In this document: positions 11,491 through 23,295 of the stretch, piece after piece | Layout: each line of letters opens with the position of its first letter | Position numbering within the stretch: the first letter of the stretch is position 1 | Assembly: GCA_034769895.1 (NCBI GenBank) | Contig: CM068367.1 | Span: 711,598,196-711,662,195, forward strand | Source: Magicicada septendecula | Lineage: Eukaryota > Arthropoda > Insecta > Hemiptera > Cicadidae | Direction of reading: 5' to 3' | DNA: 64,000 nucleotides | The notes under the pieces: model-generated | What the model was told of the DNA's origin: nothing | The model's database searches: none | Seen by the model: only the letters and a program-made list of their open reading frames with translations | Translations under genes and position numbers: made by a program

Positions 11491-13078
11491 TAGTGAATTA
11501 AAACGACTGAAAACACCGCATAATGTTGGCTAATCTACTTGACATTGGCGTATGACTAACAGGTGGATTGTAACATTCCGTGTCGACCAGCTGAATCAGC
11601 TCACATGACACGCAAAAAACCAATTTCTCAGCAGCAGGTTGACTCACGCCGTCTTGTCAAACAAAAGCGTTAATGCAAATAACCGCTTTATGCACCCCCC
11701 CATGACTGTACGTATTGATTTTTCTTTTTCATCACTGTAAATACCAATTGCTAGGAGCGAATTCACAACTCTCACAATTCCAGAAATAGACAAAGTTTAA
11801 TTGGGGTTTCCCATGAAACCTTCCTACTGAATCAGCTTTAATCATGACAACACGTTTATTCCCATGAGGGGAGTTTACGGTTAACGGGCGGAGTAACTAA
11901 TTGGGATTAAGAATTAGTCATCCGTCTACACCTGTACTTTCCGAGCTATAAAAATGAGTGAATTGAAAGTAATTTCATTAGTTGCCGCCGACCAGCAGTA
12001 ACGACAAGGTTACTACTACTACGTGCTACTACTATTACTACTTCAGCGTTCTTACTAAGACGTATGCAGTATACCACACTGAAAACCAACACTATGTAAG
12101 TAAATATTATAAGTTTATTTGGTTACTAGGATTATACAAATCGCGTATGTAAATGTTTATAGATTTGTTTATAAATCTCGTCCCAGACTCGTATCGAGAG
12201 ATTTTCGAGATCGACTATACAACCAGTGTTACGAACCTAATGTCCTTATTTCACATTTACTGCGCGTTGGTAGAAAGATGACGCGTAATAAACAATTTTT
12301 ACTTGATTCAACGTATATTTGTACGTATATTGATCACCGTGTTAGCTGCTAGCAATGTCGGTTAGCTGATGAAGTGAATGCGATTTGATGAAATAAATAG
12401 CGCAAGTATATTTTTTACTTTAACTAATGTGGTGTGTTTCGATTTCCTGGTATATAGACTCATATTAATTTGATACGACGTTACAGTGTATGCGATATTT
12501 TTTTGTTTAATTTGTATAATACTTTCGTTGGCTAGCCAAGCCACCGTTCTGTTATATAAAAATTTACAAGCATTGCACAAATGCAATGCAAAGGCGCTGT
12601 AATTTTACTTGATGTTCCGAACGAATTATACAATCTTACTCCAAATACTGCAGGCATAATTCGTTCATTCTTACCAATTTTATCGGCCGTTAATATTTTC
12701 GCTTTCATATTCTGAACTGCCTTTGCAATTTATAGCGGTCAACGGTAGCAATAAAGGCAGATGTATTGGTTATACGTTTCATATTAGTAACAAACGTTTC
12801 GATAAACGCTTCCATCAACTTTTTGCTCTGCTGATTCCACCAATATTTGACAGTCGGTAACAACAAATTCACGCGATGTTCGGCTTGAAGATGATGTAAA
12901 TCCTGTATTACGTTTCTGGAGGCGAAATTTTCAGAATTGTTGATAAACAACCCGTACTCGTTAGTAGTTAGCAGTGTTTCCAAAGTCTTTCCAATCTACT
13001 TGCTGTCGTTCTTGATCCTCATATATTGATAATCACTACTACTGAACCTGTTTCTCACAAAGACCCCACTCCTAGAGA
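11491..13078. other. No supported gene; possible promoter and splice donor
   Basis: A GCTATAAAAATG TATA-like site (about 11945) is followed about 150 bases later by CACTATGTAAGT, a donor-like sequence (about 12092). No coding exon could be linked to them. ORFs at 12119, 12362 and 12705 are short and unrecognised. Confidence 0.4.
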
Positions 13079-15901
13079 CAACCCTCGAAAATTGCACTCG
13101 CCCACTCGCCAGTGGCGAGTGGGTTTTGACTGTGAAAAAAAGGAGAAAAGAGGAGAGAAAGAATGAAAAATGGAAAAAAGAAACCAAAACACGTCATGTT
13201 TTTGTTTTAGTAAAGGCGCGTGTTGAAGTCATAGGCCGTCAGTTAGCTGTCACCGTGTGAATTTTATAAACAAAACTGCTCTGTTGGATATAAACATCTT
13301 AAAACACGTCGAACAAAATAGTGTTGTTGAGCGAGGGGAGCGGAAATTTCACGCCGTTCTGTGCGGGCCGCCGGCCTTTGTCACTCCTTCCAAGTTGTAC
13401 AGTCTGCTAATTATTGTTGAGTTGACCGGATGTGTTACGCGTGTGATTTATTGTTTCGTGTACTAAGAGTATTCTCAATTTCTAAGATCGTGTTCAGCGT
13501 GTATTTTATTTTTCGTGTGTTATTTTATTCATAATGAAACAGATTAAACTTAATTATTTCTTTAAAAAAAGTTCTACTGTCAGTACGACGACGCCTAGTG
13601 AGTCTGCGAGTGCGACGTTTATTGCTAGAGATTTAAGTGCCGGGCCTAGTAGGGAAACTGAAATGCCTACTATGGAAAACGCGAGTTCTAGTGGACTTAG
13701 GCCTACTCACGGTTCCTCTGGGAAACGAAAATTTCAAAGAGCTTGGCTGCATATCTTCCCCTGGCTAGCTTACGATTCCGACCGCGCAAAATGTACTATA
13801 TGCGCTAAATACCCTCAAAATAGTGACCCAAAATGGGTAGCAGGATTTTCTGGTTCCATGAAAAAGGAAACTTTTGTGTTTCATGGTAAAAGCCTAGTAC
13901 ATATGGACAATTTAACGCGTCTTGAAGTAGAGTCAGAACCAGGAAAAGCTCCTCTTGCCAAATGTATTAAGAAAATAGAGTCTTCTATGTTTGAGCATCT
14001 AACAACTTTATTCAACATAGCCTATTTTATAGGCATCAATGAAAAACCATTCACTGACTTCCCTAAGCAAGTTGCCCTTGCAACTAAATTAGGTGTAAAT
14101 GTGGAGACAAAACAATATGTAAACGATAAAAACTGCCAAGTTTTCATTAATTTTATTGCTAAACAGTTACAAGAAGATGTGGTTCAAAAACTAAAAAATG
14201 CTCAGTGTTTCAGTATTTTGATTGATGGTTCCACGGACCGAAGTGCTGAGGAACATGTGATTGTTTATGCTCGTTATGTGTGTGAAGGGGAGATAAGAGA
14301 AGACCTTTTAGGCCTTGTGCCTCTCGAGAGCGGTAGGGCAGAGTCGTATTTCACTGCTGTTACTGGGCTCTTGGATAACTTAGGGCTTGATTGGAGAAGA
14401 GAAAAGTACATGGTTAGTGTGGGAACTGACGGGGCGTCGTCTATGATTGGCTCAAAGTCAGGTTTCGTACTTCGTTTGAAAGAAGAAGCTCCGCATTTAA
14501 TTAGCATTCACTGCGCCGCACATCGTCTACAATTGGCCATACTTGATGCTGCCAATTCCATCCCTTACCTAGACAAGCTTGACGAAACTGTGAAGAACAT
14601 ATACAAATTTTACAAACGATCCTCAAAACGCCTCCATGAGCTTAAAAACACCGCGAAAACTTTAGAAAGTGAGATAGTAAAACTCAGAAATATTCACAAT
14701 GTACGGTGGCTATGTAGTAAATCTGACGCTTTGAAAGCTTTGCGGCGTGATCTCGTACCTCTGGTCATCCATCTTGAGGATATAACGAACCGGAAAGCTA
14801 CAACAGGAGAAGCTACGGATGCAGCTAGAGCAAAAGGCTATCTAAAAATCCTTACATCATACAAGTTTGTAAAAACACTAAACTTTTTGATTGACCTGTA
14901 TGGGAAACTAGAGCCATTTTGTAAAGTTTTACAGTTGAAACAGTTACTGGTCTCACAGGTACGATCGTCAATGATGGTAACGGTGGAAATGGTTCAGTTC
15001 TTGCTTTCATCTGAAGGATCCAGTGTGAAACAATTCCTTTCTGACACTTCAGACTCAGAGAAACTGAATTGCTCAAAATACAAAGGTGACCAAGGAATTG
15101 TTCTCACAAACACGTCTCAAGGGGAGGAAGAATACAAATCAATCCGTAATAAGCTGAACGAAAGCACAGTTCATTACTTGAAGTGCCGTCTTGATACACT
15201 TGGGACTGTAGTAGGCACCAAGTGCCACGTTCTGGATTTCTTGTGCCTTCCTCAAGATGACACCCTAACTGCATATGGCAATGAGGAGATTCTTCAATTG
15301 GCGCATGTTTTTATTACTGGTGATATAAATGAGGATGTTTTGCTATGGGAATGGCTTCAATTAAAAATGATGGTTAAAGAAGAGCAAATAACTTCAAAAG
15401 GACTGGGTGAGCTATTAAAAACTCTGTACAAGTTTCCTGAGCATTTTGGTGAGCTAAAGAAAGTATTTTACGGCGTTGCATGCATGGCAGTAACAACAGC
15501 ATCTTGTGAACGAGGATTTAGCTTCGTTAACAGGATAAAAGTGAAACAGAGACTTTCCCTGGACATCACTTCATTAGGAGATCTAATGCAGCTGGCAGTA
15601 AATGGACCACCCTTAGAAGATTTCAACCCTGGTGTAGCAATAGACAAATGGTATTTCTCGTCGGGACTTCGCCATGTTAGTGGCCACAAGAGGAAACACT
15701 CAGCCTAGTCCAGCTTGATTATTTTTAATCAATTATTTTTCATCTTTAACTCGATAAGGGACTATCAGAATATAAACTGGGCTAATGAATAATGTAGCGG
15801 TACATGGTAAATATTAAATAATAAAGTTTTATTCCCCCCCCCCCCCGGAAACGGTATCTGGCGAGTGGGAAACGCCAACAATTTTCGAGGGTTGCTAGAG
15901 A
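13072..15901 (+). mobile_element. Complete hAT-superfamily DNA transposon with TIRs and target-site duplication
   Basis: The element spans 13079-15894. Its two ends are inverted copies of CAACCCTCGAAAATTG, and both have subterminal CCCACTCGCCA motifs (the left end has a back-to-back pair). The flanking bases CTAGAGA are identical on both sides (13072-13078 and 15895-15901) and form a 7-bp match, close to the 8 bp usual for hAT elements. A single uninterrupted transposase ORF lies inside. All parts being present implies a recent insertion. Confidence 0.93.
13534..15708 (+). CDS. hAT transposase (ZNF862-like family), intact
   Basis: 724 codons without interruption. A Ser/Thr-rich N-terminus is followed by a BED/TTF-like zinc-binding region (CTICAKYP at residues ~89-96). 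The RNase H-fold core shows IDGSTD (~residue 230), GTDGASSMIG (~residue 298) and HCAAHRLQLA (~residue 327), with RWLCSKSDALKALRRDL further on. The C-terminus has the hAT dimerisation signature around TASCERGFSFVNRIK (~residues 654-668). The protein should bind the element's inverted repeats and catalyse cut-and-paste transposition in the nucleus. It is the only long intact ORF in the window, so assembly base errors alone are unlikely to explain the broken genes elsewhere. Confidence 0.95.
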   Translation: MKQIKLNYFFKKSSTVSTTTPSESASATFIARDLSAGPSRETEMPTMENASSSGLRPTHGSSGKRKFQRAWLHIFPWLAYDSDRAKCTICAKYPQNSDPKWVAGFSGSMKKETFVFHGKSLVHMDNLTRLEVESEPGKAPLAKCIKKIESSMFEHLTTLFNIAYFIGINEKPFTDFPKQVALATKLGVNVETKQYVNDKNCQVFINFIAKQLQEDVVQKLKNAQCFSILIDGSTDRSAEEHVIVYARYVCEGEIREDLLGLVPLESGRAESYFTAVTGLLDNLGLDWRREKYMVSVGTDGASSMIGSKSGFVLRLKEEAPHLISIHCAAHRLQLAILDAANSIPYLDKLDETVKNIYKFYKRSSKRLHELKNTAKTLESEIVKLRNIHNVRWLCSKSDALKALRRDLVPLVIHLEDITNRKATTGEATDAARAKGYLKILTSYKFVKTLNFLIDLYGKLEPFCKVLQLKQLLVSQVRSSMMVTVEMVQFLLSSEGSSVKQFLSDTSDSEKLNCSKYKGDQGIVLTNTSQGEEEYKSIRNKLNESTVHYLKCRLDTLGTVVGTKCHVLDFLCLPQDDTLTAYGNEEILQLAHVFITGDINEDVLLWEWLQLKMMVKEEQITSKGLGELLKTLYKFPEHFGELKKVFYGVACMAVTTASCERGFSFVNRIKVKQRLSLDITSLGDLMQLAVNGPPLEDFNPGVAIDKWYFSSGLRHVSGHKRKHSA

Positions 15902-16522
15902 TAATTACGAACGTAAATTTTAAGATAATCATGAACCATAAATTAAAAGTTATGAATAGATATTGCCATCTGGAACTATGAACGCATTATAGATATAACA
16001 TTTGTTGAATGTAATAATTAATTCATATATGTTTGCAGTTGTAGGCTAGTAATGATATTGTCATTATATGTCATATATGTTGTATTTGTGATTTTATTTC
16101 AGGAACGACGAAATGTTAGCTATAATTGTAATTTAAGAATTGTTTAATAAATGATAAGTTGTTATTCTAATCCAGACGTGCTTAAGCGTTCATTATTACT
16201 ATTGCCCTATGTTACATGAATGTTATAACGCCAAGCTATGTCTTGTTAACTTCTTTGCTAATACCAATACGTGAGGTTTACCTTTTACAGATGTGACTTG
16301 TACTAATAATATCTGAATAGCTCAGTCGTCAATTAAACGCCAAATGGTCATTCAACATGCGAGAAACCGTTAATGGGGTTGCTGCTCGCGGTACAAACAG
16401 TGGGTATATCGGCGTACATTGTAGCGTAGAAAAATTCTGACACCCGAACGCCGTCGCTAACCGGCTAGAACGCGTTTTCGCTCGCGGTCATCAAACGCAT
16501 CATTTTCAATTTATGCCGTGTA
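15902..16522. other. No gene seen
   Basis: AT-rich sequence between the hAT element and the LINE fragment, with no recognisable ORF. Confidence 0.5.
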
Positions 16523-17406
16523 ATGAGGCTATTTAATATTGCATTGGAATATGTAATTAGAGGCTTATCAATAAATAGCTCCAATCTGTTAACAAATAAA
16601 ACTGTACAGATAGCCGCATATGCAGATGACATTAACATCATGTCAAGACGGATCACGACAGCTAAAGAAATATTTATATTGCTTAAAAACAAAGCCAAGG
16701 AAGTTGGGCTAGCCATAAATATGGATAAAACAAAAATGCTTATCCAAACAAGAAGGGACCAGGTTCATAACAACATCGAGATAGAGGAGGACACAATTGA
16801 GGTGGTGGACAATTTCACGTATCTCGGAGTGAATCTAGCAAAGACTGGATCAGAGGAGCCGGAGATCCAAAGACGGACCACCATGGCTAACAAGGCGTAC
16901 TTCGCATTGCTGCCACATTTAGGTCTGGGGATGTGCACAGGGAAACAAAAATGAAAATATATAGGACTGTCATCAGACCGGTGCTATGCTATGGGTGTGA
17001 GGCATGGGCAATCACACAGAAAACAGTCGACATAGTAGACACCTTTGAAAGGAAAATCCTCAGACGCATTATAGGCCCAATACAAGAAAATGGCTCATGG
17101 AGACTGAGATACAACAACGAACTGTATCAAATATATAAAGAGATACCAGTCTCAAAATTTATAAGAATTCAAAGATTGCGTTGGGCCGGACATGTTATGA
17201 GAATGGAGGGTGGCAGGAACCCTAAGAGGGCTTTGCTGGGTACATGGGAGGGAACGAGACCTAGAGGTAGACCGAGGAAGAGGTGGGAAGATGGCGTTGC
17301 AGAGGACGCGAGAGACATGGGGATAAGAAACTGGAGGAGGGTTGCAGTGGATAGAGTGGATTGGAGGCGGAGATTGGTGGAGGCCAGGGCCCGACTTGGG
17401 CTGTAG
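16523..17406 (+). pseudogene. Non-LTR retrotransposon (LINE) reverse transcriptase, 5'-truncated and frameshifted
   Basis: The first ORF (16523-16954) enters in the RT palm with the catalytic box AAYADDINI at residues ~32-40, then a thumb-like NFTYLG motif. The frame changes near 16935, and the remainder (16933-17406) carries the C-terminal arm RPVLCYGCEAWAI, RLRWAGHVMRM and a basic RPRGRPRKRWEDGV motif typical of insect LINEs. The endonuclease domain and the first RT motifs are absent, which fits 5' truncation during target-primed reverse transcription. No poly(A) or target duplication was identified. Confidence 0.9.
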
Positions 17407-17777
17407 CGCCATAGGAGAGAGAGAGAATGAGGCATTATCAAGTGGACTTTTCCACACAAGCATCAAGCTGTTTTTCTTTCGATTCGCTGTGGGCGATGTA
17501 GTTGCCGTCCACAACATAGCTGACGCACTGTTTCTTATTCTGCAAGCGCAGAAAACCGACTGTTTCACGCGAGCCAGTAATAACACTGTAGCTTTACTGC
17601 AATCCGATTACGTCGGACATATAGGGACAGTTGAATCGGGCGAATGTTGTACAACCGCGACTAGAGAGTGTCCTCGGCATCACGATATCGGCCACGACTT
17701 GTAATTCTCACATTTATTCACGCATAAAACGTCCGGACTAGGGTTCGTTTTCATCGCAAAAACGTGTGATTTTCCGA
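17407..17777. other. No gene seen; transition into the virus-like block
   Basis: Composition becomes GC-richer. An ORF at 17342-17704 overlaps the LINE tail and is unrecognised. Confidence 0.45.
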
Positions 17778-17882
17778 AGTTTTTACCAGGTTTTTTTTAC
17801 CAGAACTTTTATTACTAGGCGTATTCGTAGTTTTTACCAGATTTTTACCTAGTTTTTAGCAGATTTTTAACCGATTTTTATC
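17778..17882 (+). promoter_or_regulatory. TTTTTACCAG repeat cluster upstream of spliced gene
   Basis: Five to six direct variants of TTTTTACCAG/TTTTTAGCAG/TTTTTAACCG lie within ~100 bases, ending about 65 bases before a TATA box. Clustered short repeats at this position suggest an enhancer. The function is inferred. Confidence 0.5.
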
Positions 17883-17948
17883 GGGCTCTTTTATTGGTGC
17901 TGTCGTTTTCTACTCCTTCCACCAGAATGGCTTCCGTATCGGGTGGGG

Positions 17949-17985
17949 TATATAAACCGAGGCGGATGCTAGCCTAGCATCAGTT
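17949..17985 (+). promoter_or_regulatory. TATA box and initiator of the spliced regulatory gene
   Basis: TATATAAA at 17949-17956 and an arthropod-type initiator TCAGTT at 17980-17985 are ~33 bases apart, the canonical TATA-to-start spacing. Between them sits the near-perfect palindrome GATGCTAGCCTAGCATC (17965-17981), whose core recurs in palindromes of the repeat array. The predicted start (about 17982) gives a leader of about 58 bases before the ATG. Confidence 0.75.
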
Positions 17986-18637
17986 GTAGCCGGCAGTTTG
18001 CAGTGAGTCGACCGTACTGTGTGTATAGTGCCAGAACAGATGGGAAACATGAAGCCACAACAAAACGGTAGGTCTTTTTATTATACGTCTACTTTGGTTA
18101 CTTGACTTTTTTAGTGTTTAACGCTCCGTCAGAGCTGAAGTGATTGAAACTTACTTTGGTTACTTGAATTTTTTGCCATATAACACTAAAAGTGATTGAA
18201 ACTTTTCAAAACTTATAAAATCTTTGAGTCGAGCGTGTCGGTTGTTTAGAGCTTTTTCATTAAAGAAGCTGGACACTGTTACGGCCGGCTCTAGCCGCGT
18301 CCGTGTTTCACTTGTTTTATTTAATATTAGTACGGGCGCTAAGCCCGAGTACCTTGTATTCTGCGAGCACAAACTTTAGACTTGGCGTATTTTGTGCACA
18401 GCAAATACTAATAGTAGTAGACTCGCTCCGTTTAGTAAAGAAGTTTTGGCACAGATTCTTAACACAGTTTGTTCCGATGATAAGTCTAGCTGTAAAATGT
18501 GCGTGTCTGTTGTTTCACAAATTATGTTGTAGTCTGAAATATCTCTTGTGGTTAGCAAAAGGTATCGGTCGCAAGACAGACACTTGAAAATTTGAATAAC
18601 ATGTCTGTCGGCATCCAGGCCACTTATAATGACTAAC

Positions 18638-18893
18638 AATAAATATATTTACCTTATTTCCTGTCTCGTGACCACATGTATTAACGCAATGAATATTATT
18701 TACGCATTTCGATACTAGGTATCTTCATCGGAATATATATTAAAATACAAATCACTCATTGAACAACCTCATTGAGTGATTTGTATTTTCATATATATTC
18801 TGATGACGATACATAGTATCGAAACACTTAAATAATATTCATTGCGTTAATACATGTGGTCACGAGACATGAAATAAGGTAAATATATTTATT
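18638..18893. repeat. Foldback (inverted-repeat) element inside the intron
   Basis: Two ~128-bp arms are near-perfect reverse complements meeting near 18766. Both outer ends read AATAAATATATTTACC or its complement, and the arms share phrases such as ATTAACGCAATGAATATTAT. A few substitutions and small indels separate the arms. The structure fits a MITE-like foldback, with no coding capacity. Confidence 0.92.
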
Positions 18894-19019
18894 ACTTGAA
18901 AATTTATAATAATCACAACGACCCGTTTTACTTGGACCGGCAGTATCCAGGCCGGCTTATAATTTGTAGCGTCTCGTTCAATTTGAGTGACGGCTTTAAA
19001 GCGCCAAGTCTCTAATTTA

Positions 19020-20795
19020 AGTGTTATGTTGTAAAAATTTGTTATTAAAACCAGTTAACTTGTACGAATCTATCGATAATTTCTGTTGAATATCTGACAC
19101 ACGCACAATGTTTCTAGCACTTTATTTATGTGGTTTTTTTGTACGAGCTCAACGTGTGTGTGCTTTTTTGTGCGAGCTCGGTCGCTAGTGTAGACAATGT
19201 GTAAACATTTGTAATTAAAACCAGTTAACTGTACGAGTCTATCGATAATTTCTGTTGAATATCTGACACACGCACAATGTTTCTAGCACTTTATTTATGT
19301 GGTTTTTTGTACGAGTTCAATGTGTGTGTGCTTTTTTGTGCGAGCTCGGTTGCTAGTGTAGACAATTTGTAAAAATTTGTAATTAAAACCAGTTAACTTG
19401 TAAGAATCTATCGATAATTTCTGTTTGAATGTCTGGAATACACACTGATGTTTCTAGCACTTTATTTAAGCGCTGTGTGTGTGGTTTTTTGTACGCGCTC
19501 GGCCGCTAGTGTAGACAATTTGTTGTAAAAATTCGTAATTAAAACTAGTTAACTTGTACGAAACTATTGATAATTTCTGTTTGAATATCTGGAACATATA
19601 CACTGATGTTTCTAGCATTTTATTTAAGCGCTATGTGCGTGGTATTTAGTGTAGACTGTGTTGTAAAAATTTGTTATTAATCGATAATTTCTGTTCAATA
19701 TCTGACACACACACACGGTTTCTAGCCCTTTATTTAAGCGCTATGTGTGTGCTTTTTTGTGCGAGCTCGGTTGCTAGTGTAGACTATGTGTTGTAAAACT
19801 TTGTTATTAAAACCAGTTAACTTGTACGAATCTATCGATAATTTCTGTTGAATAACACACTGATCTTTCTAGCACTTTATTTAAGTGCTATGTGTGTGGT
19901 TTTTGTAGTGTAGAAATGTGTTATAAAAATTGTTATTAATCGATAATTTCTGTTAAATATCTGACACACGCACACTGTTTCTAGCACTTTATTTAAGCGC
20001 TGTGTGTAGATTTTTGTACGCGCTCGGCCGCTAGTGTAGACAATTTGTTATAAAAATTTGTTATTAAAACCAGTTAACTTGTACGAATCTATCGATAATT
20101 TCTGTTTGAATATCTGTTACATACCCTGATGTTTCTAGCACTTTATTTAAGGGCTATGTGTGTGGATTTTTGTACGTGCTCGGCCGCTAGTGTAGACAAT
20201 TTGATGTAATTATTTGTTATTAAAACCAGTTAACTTGTACGAATGTATCGATAATTTCTGTTTGAATATCTGGAACATACCCTGATGTTTCTAGCACTTT
20301 ATTTAAGCGCTATGTGTGTGCTTTTTTGTGCGAGCTCGGCCGCTAGTGTAGACTATGTGTTGTAAAAATTTGTTATTAAAACCAGGTAACTTGTATGAAT
20401 CTATCGATAATTTCTGTTTGAATATCTGGAACGCACACTGATGTTTCTAGCACTTTATTTAAGCGCTATGTGTGTGGTTTTTTGTAGTGTAAACAATGTG
20501 TTGTAAAAATTTGTTATTAAAACCAGTTAACTTCTACTAATCTATCGACAATTTCTTTTGAATATCTGACACACGTACACTGTTTCTAGCACTTTATTTA
20601 AGCGCTATGTGTGTGGTTTTTTGTACGCGCTCGGCCGCTAGTGTAGACAATTTGTTGTAAAAATTTGTAATTGGAACCAGTTAATTGTACGAATCTATCG
20701 ATAATTTCTGTTGAATATCTGGAACACTCACACTGTTTCTAGCGCTTTATTTATGCGCTATGTGTGTGGTTTTTTGTACGAGCTCATAGTGTTTC
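19020..20795 (+). repeat. Tandem array, ~12 units of about 130-170 bp, within the intron
   Basis: Each unit has an AAAACCAGTTAACTTGTACGA lead, then CTATCGATAATTTCTGTT, then TTTCTAGCACTTTATTTA and a CGCTCGGCCGCTAGTGTAGA end. Starts fall near 19051, 19220, 19387, 19543, 19680 (partial), 19810, 19935 (partial), 20070, 20226, 20381, 20520 and 20679. Units differ by small deletions and substitutions. Repeated sites include the ATCGAT palindrome and GAGCTC. Confidence 0.93.
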
Positions 20796-23257
20796 AAACA
20801 GTCTGATACTTATACTGCCACAAGTGACTTTACTCGCGACAGTGTAGCGTTTCGTCTTTTACCAGTTATGACTTTTTACTCTGTGAACCGGCTGACTTAT
20901 AATTTGTAGCGGCTAACGCGCTCAATGTCCGGCTCTTGTAATGTTTGTAGTTTGTCTAAGACGGCCGTCTGTTTTGTTTTTTGCAGAATCAGTGGAAGTG
21001 TACTCTCACCAGGAGACAGTCACTTCTTTGACCTATGAATCCCCTTTGTTTGTCGAGACGCCGGTTCCTGAGGCGGGAGACAGTTTCATATGGGAAGAGA
21101 TGTTTAACAATGTGTCATTATTGACGCCAATACCTGCCACTCCTGATGCCACTAAAAACCACCACCGACACAATCGCCATCAGTCTACCATCTATTGCTT
21201 TTGGGCCTAACGATGCACCAATATTATCGGCACGGCTTGACCCTACAGATGGAGGAACCGCAACTAGACCAACTGCAACACCGCCGTCGTCGCCGTCACA
21301 GTCAGTAACGTCTTACTTAGATCTCTTTAGTGACAGTGCATTACTTAAAAAAATAAGTAAATTATGTACTGAAAAAAATAAATTACTTAAGAGACTCGTT
21401 GACGAAAAAGAGTGTGCGGATATTTCTAAACAAGTACTCGTGATAGATGGCAAAATTGAAATGTGTAAAGACGCGAATCTTGTACACCAGTACAGGATTT
21501 TATATGCCAAGTACATTGAAACAAAGAAGCTAATAGAGCAGTACCACGATTCTATGATCGCTCCCCCTAACCATGTCGAGGCGGATTTGAAAACACTTGA
21601 TACGCTACTATCGTATGTCGACACTCGGCTGAATAAGACTATTTACACGCCCGTTCCAATTCTCAACACGAAGACGAGTAGACCTCTCGCAGTGCCTGAG
21701 CCTAAAGCCGACACGCCCTTTCCAGTTCTCGACACAGAGACGAGTAGATCTCTCGCAGTGCCTGAGCCTAAACCCAAGAAGGCCAGACGGATTGTTAAGT
21801 GTAAGCCGGCCAAGGTTTACAAATCGAAGGAGTTGAGGAGATGAGGAAGAGGTGAGGTCCAGGCCGCCGCCGAAAAGGGTAACAGATGGCGTCGATACAA
21901 CCGCTACTGTTGCGACGTCTGTATCAATAAAACCCATACAACATATTGGTGGTAAAAACTTGAGCAGGCTAAGAGAGATAACTAAGCAGAATAGGACTAG
22001 CAGCCGCAACAGCGGTAGTAGTAGTAGTAGTGGTAGTGACACTGAAGAAACTGTTAGCAGCGAAGCGTCAAAAAATACTGCAACGCCTCGGCTTACCACA
22101 GACAATGTCACGACGATGGAGACATCCAAGAATCCACGAGCAGTATCAGAAGGAAGCAGCAGCAGCAGTAGCAGCAGCGATAGTGAAGACGATGAAAATT
22201 CTGACGAAACAGTGGATAGAGAAGAACCGTCAGTGATGACACGACGCGCCCAATTAGACCGGGTATCAAAAGACACGCCTGAGCAAGCGGGAAAGAGACA
22301 GTGCACTTACGCGGTGAGGTTGAGCAACCATACACGCGTACGGTATCTATTCCGTACACCAGCGTACTGCCGACCAGCCAGATCCAGATGGCCAACAAGC
22401 TCCTAGTAAACCCCACCTCGAAGATTAACAGGTTGAAGCGAGAGATGATTGTGGCTAAGCGCGGCGTAACTACGTACCGAGAAGTCCGTGTCGGACCTGA
22501 TTCGCCAGACGATGCTTTGGCCGTTTCTGACGCCTGTGATCGAATCGTATATCCGACCCACTATAACGTAGTTTCAATAAGAGAGCTGATAGCCAAAAAC
22601 ATGCCGGACTACAAAGTGACTGACATCAAACTGGCCAAATCAGAGATGGGCGAAGCGCTCATGTATTACGCGCTCACCAATGCTGACACCGCTGATTTGG
22701 AAGATACTCACATGCACACTAACTGCAGACAAGACCCCACGGTGTACCACCTAGTGTACGGAGCGGTGCACACCGCCTACGACCATGTGGCAGTTCATTT
22801 ACTGAACGGCATTTTGAGAAAAAAACATATGGTTAAAAAAACGCCACATGACATAGCCTTGTTGTCAGAAGGAGAAATCAAAATAATGGTGTACATATAT
22901 TGGCAACTGGTAACCCAGGATCTGCTCACCTGGAAAGACGATGTGCCAAGAAGGGCGGTGAAGATGATGTTGGCCGATTGCTGGACTCGGCTAAAGAAAA
23001 CAGCTGCCAGACTGAAGTCTGGTGAAATCAAAGCAGTGTCGTACGAGTCTACGCAAATGGCAGTTAATAATATACAAAAATTCGCCAACTTTGAGGACAC
23101 GGTACACTTGTCTGCAGCGTGCATGCACGTGGTGCGAAACTGTCTGGAGCTGTTCTGGGCCGAGCTGGACAAGGAAGACCGAGCACGATGGCAACTGCTA
23201 CTAAAGTACTGTGGGCTGCACTCCTACTTGTGCACGCATACGATAAGTCTGATGCAT

Positions 23258-23295
23258 CAGTGCCGCAAAGAAGTGATGTAACTCATAAAGGCGAG
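23258..23295 (+). repeat. Short direct repeat, copy 1, inside the regulatory-like gene
   Basis: About 38 bases containing AAAGAAGTG and AACTCATAAAGG match 24722-24761 with a 2-base gap and few mismatches. In this copy the reading frame meets a TAA at 23279. Confidence 0.8.

Larger units (their letters stand above)
18068..20986 (+). other. Predicted 2.9-kb intron of the spliced gene
   Basis: The donor G|GTAGGT and the acceptor with pyrimidine tract (TGTTTTGTTTTTTGCAG) join two open frames in phase. The interior is non-coding and holds a foldback (18638-18893) and a tandem array (19020-20795). Confidence 0.65.

Noticed and set aside
20941..20986. Start of the 20941-21210 ORF as a genuine translation start
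   Set aside because: The first codons lie in the polypyrimidine tract of a good splice acceptor; the exon boundary at 20987 explains the frame better.
22010..22200. Serine runs read as a simple AGC/AGT microsatellite only
   Set aside because: The runs are flanked by acidic residues within a long open frame and are coding low-complexity tracts, although slippage may have expanded them.
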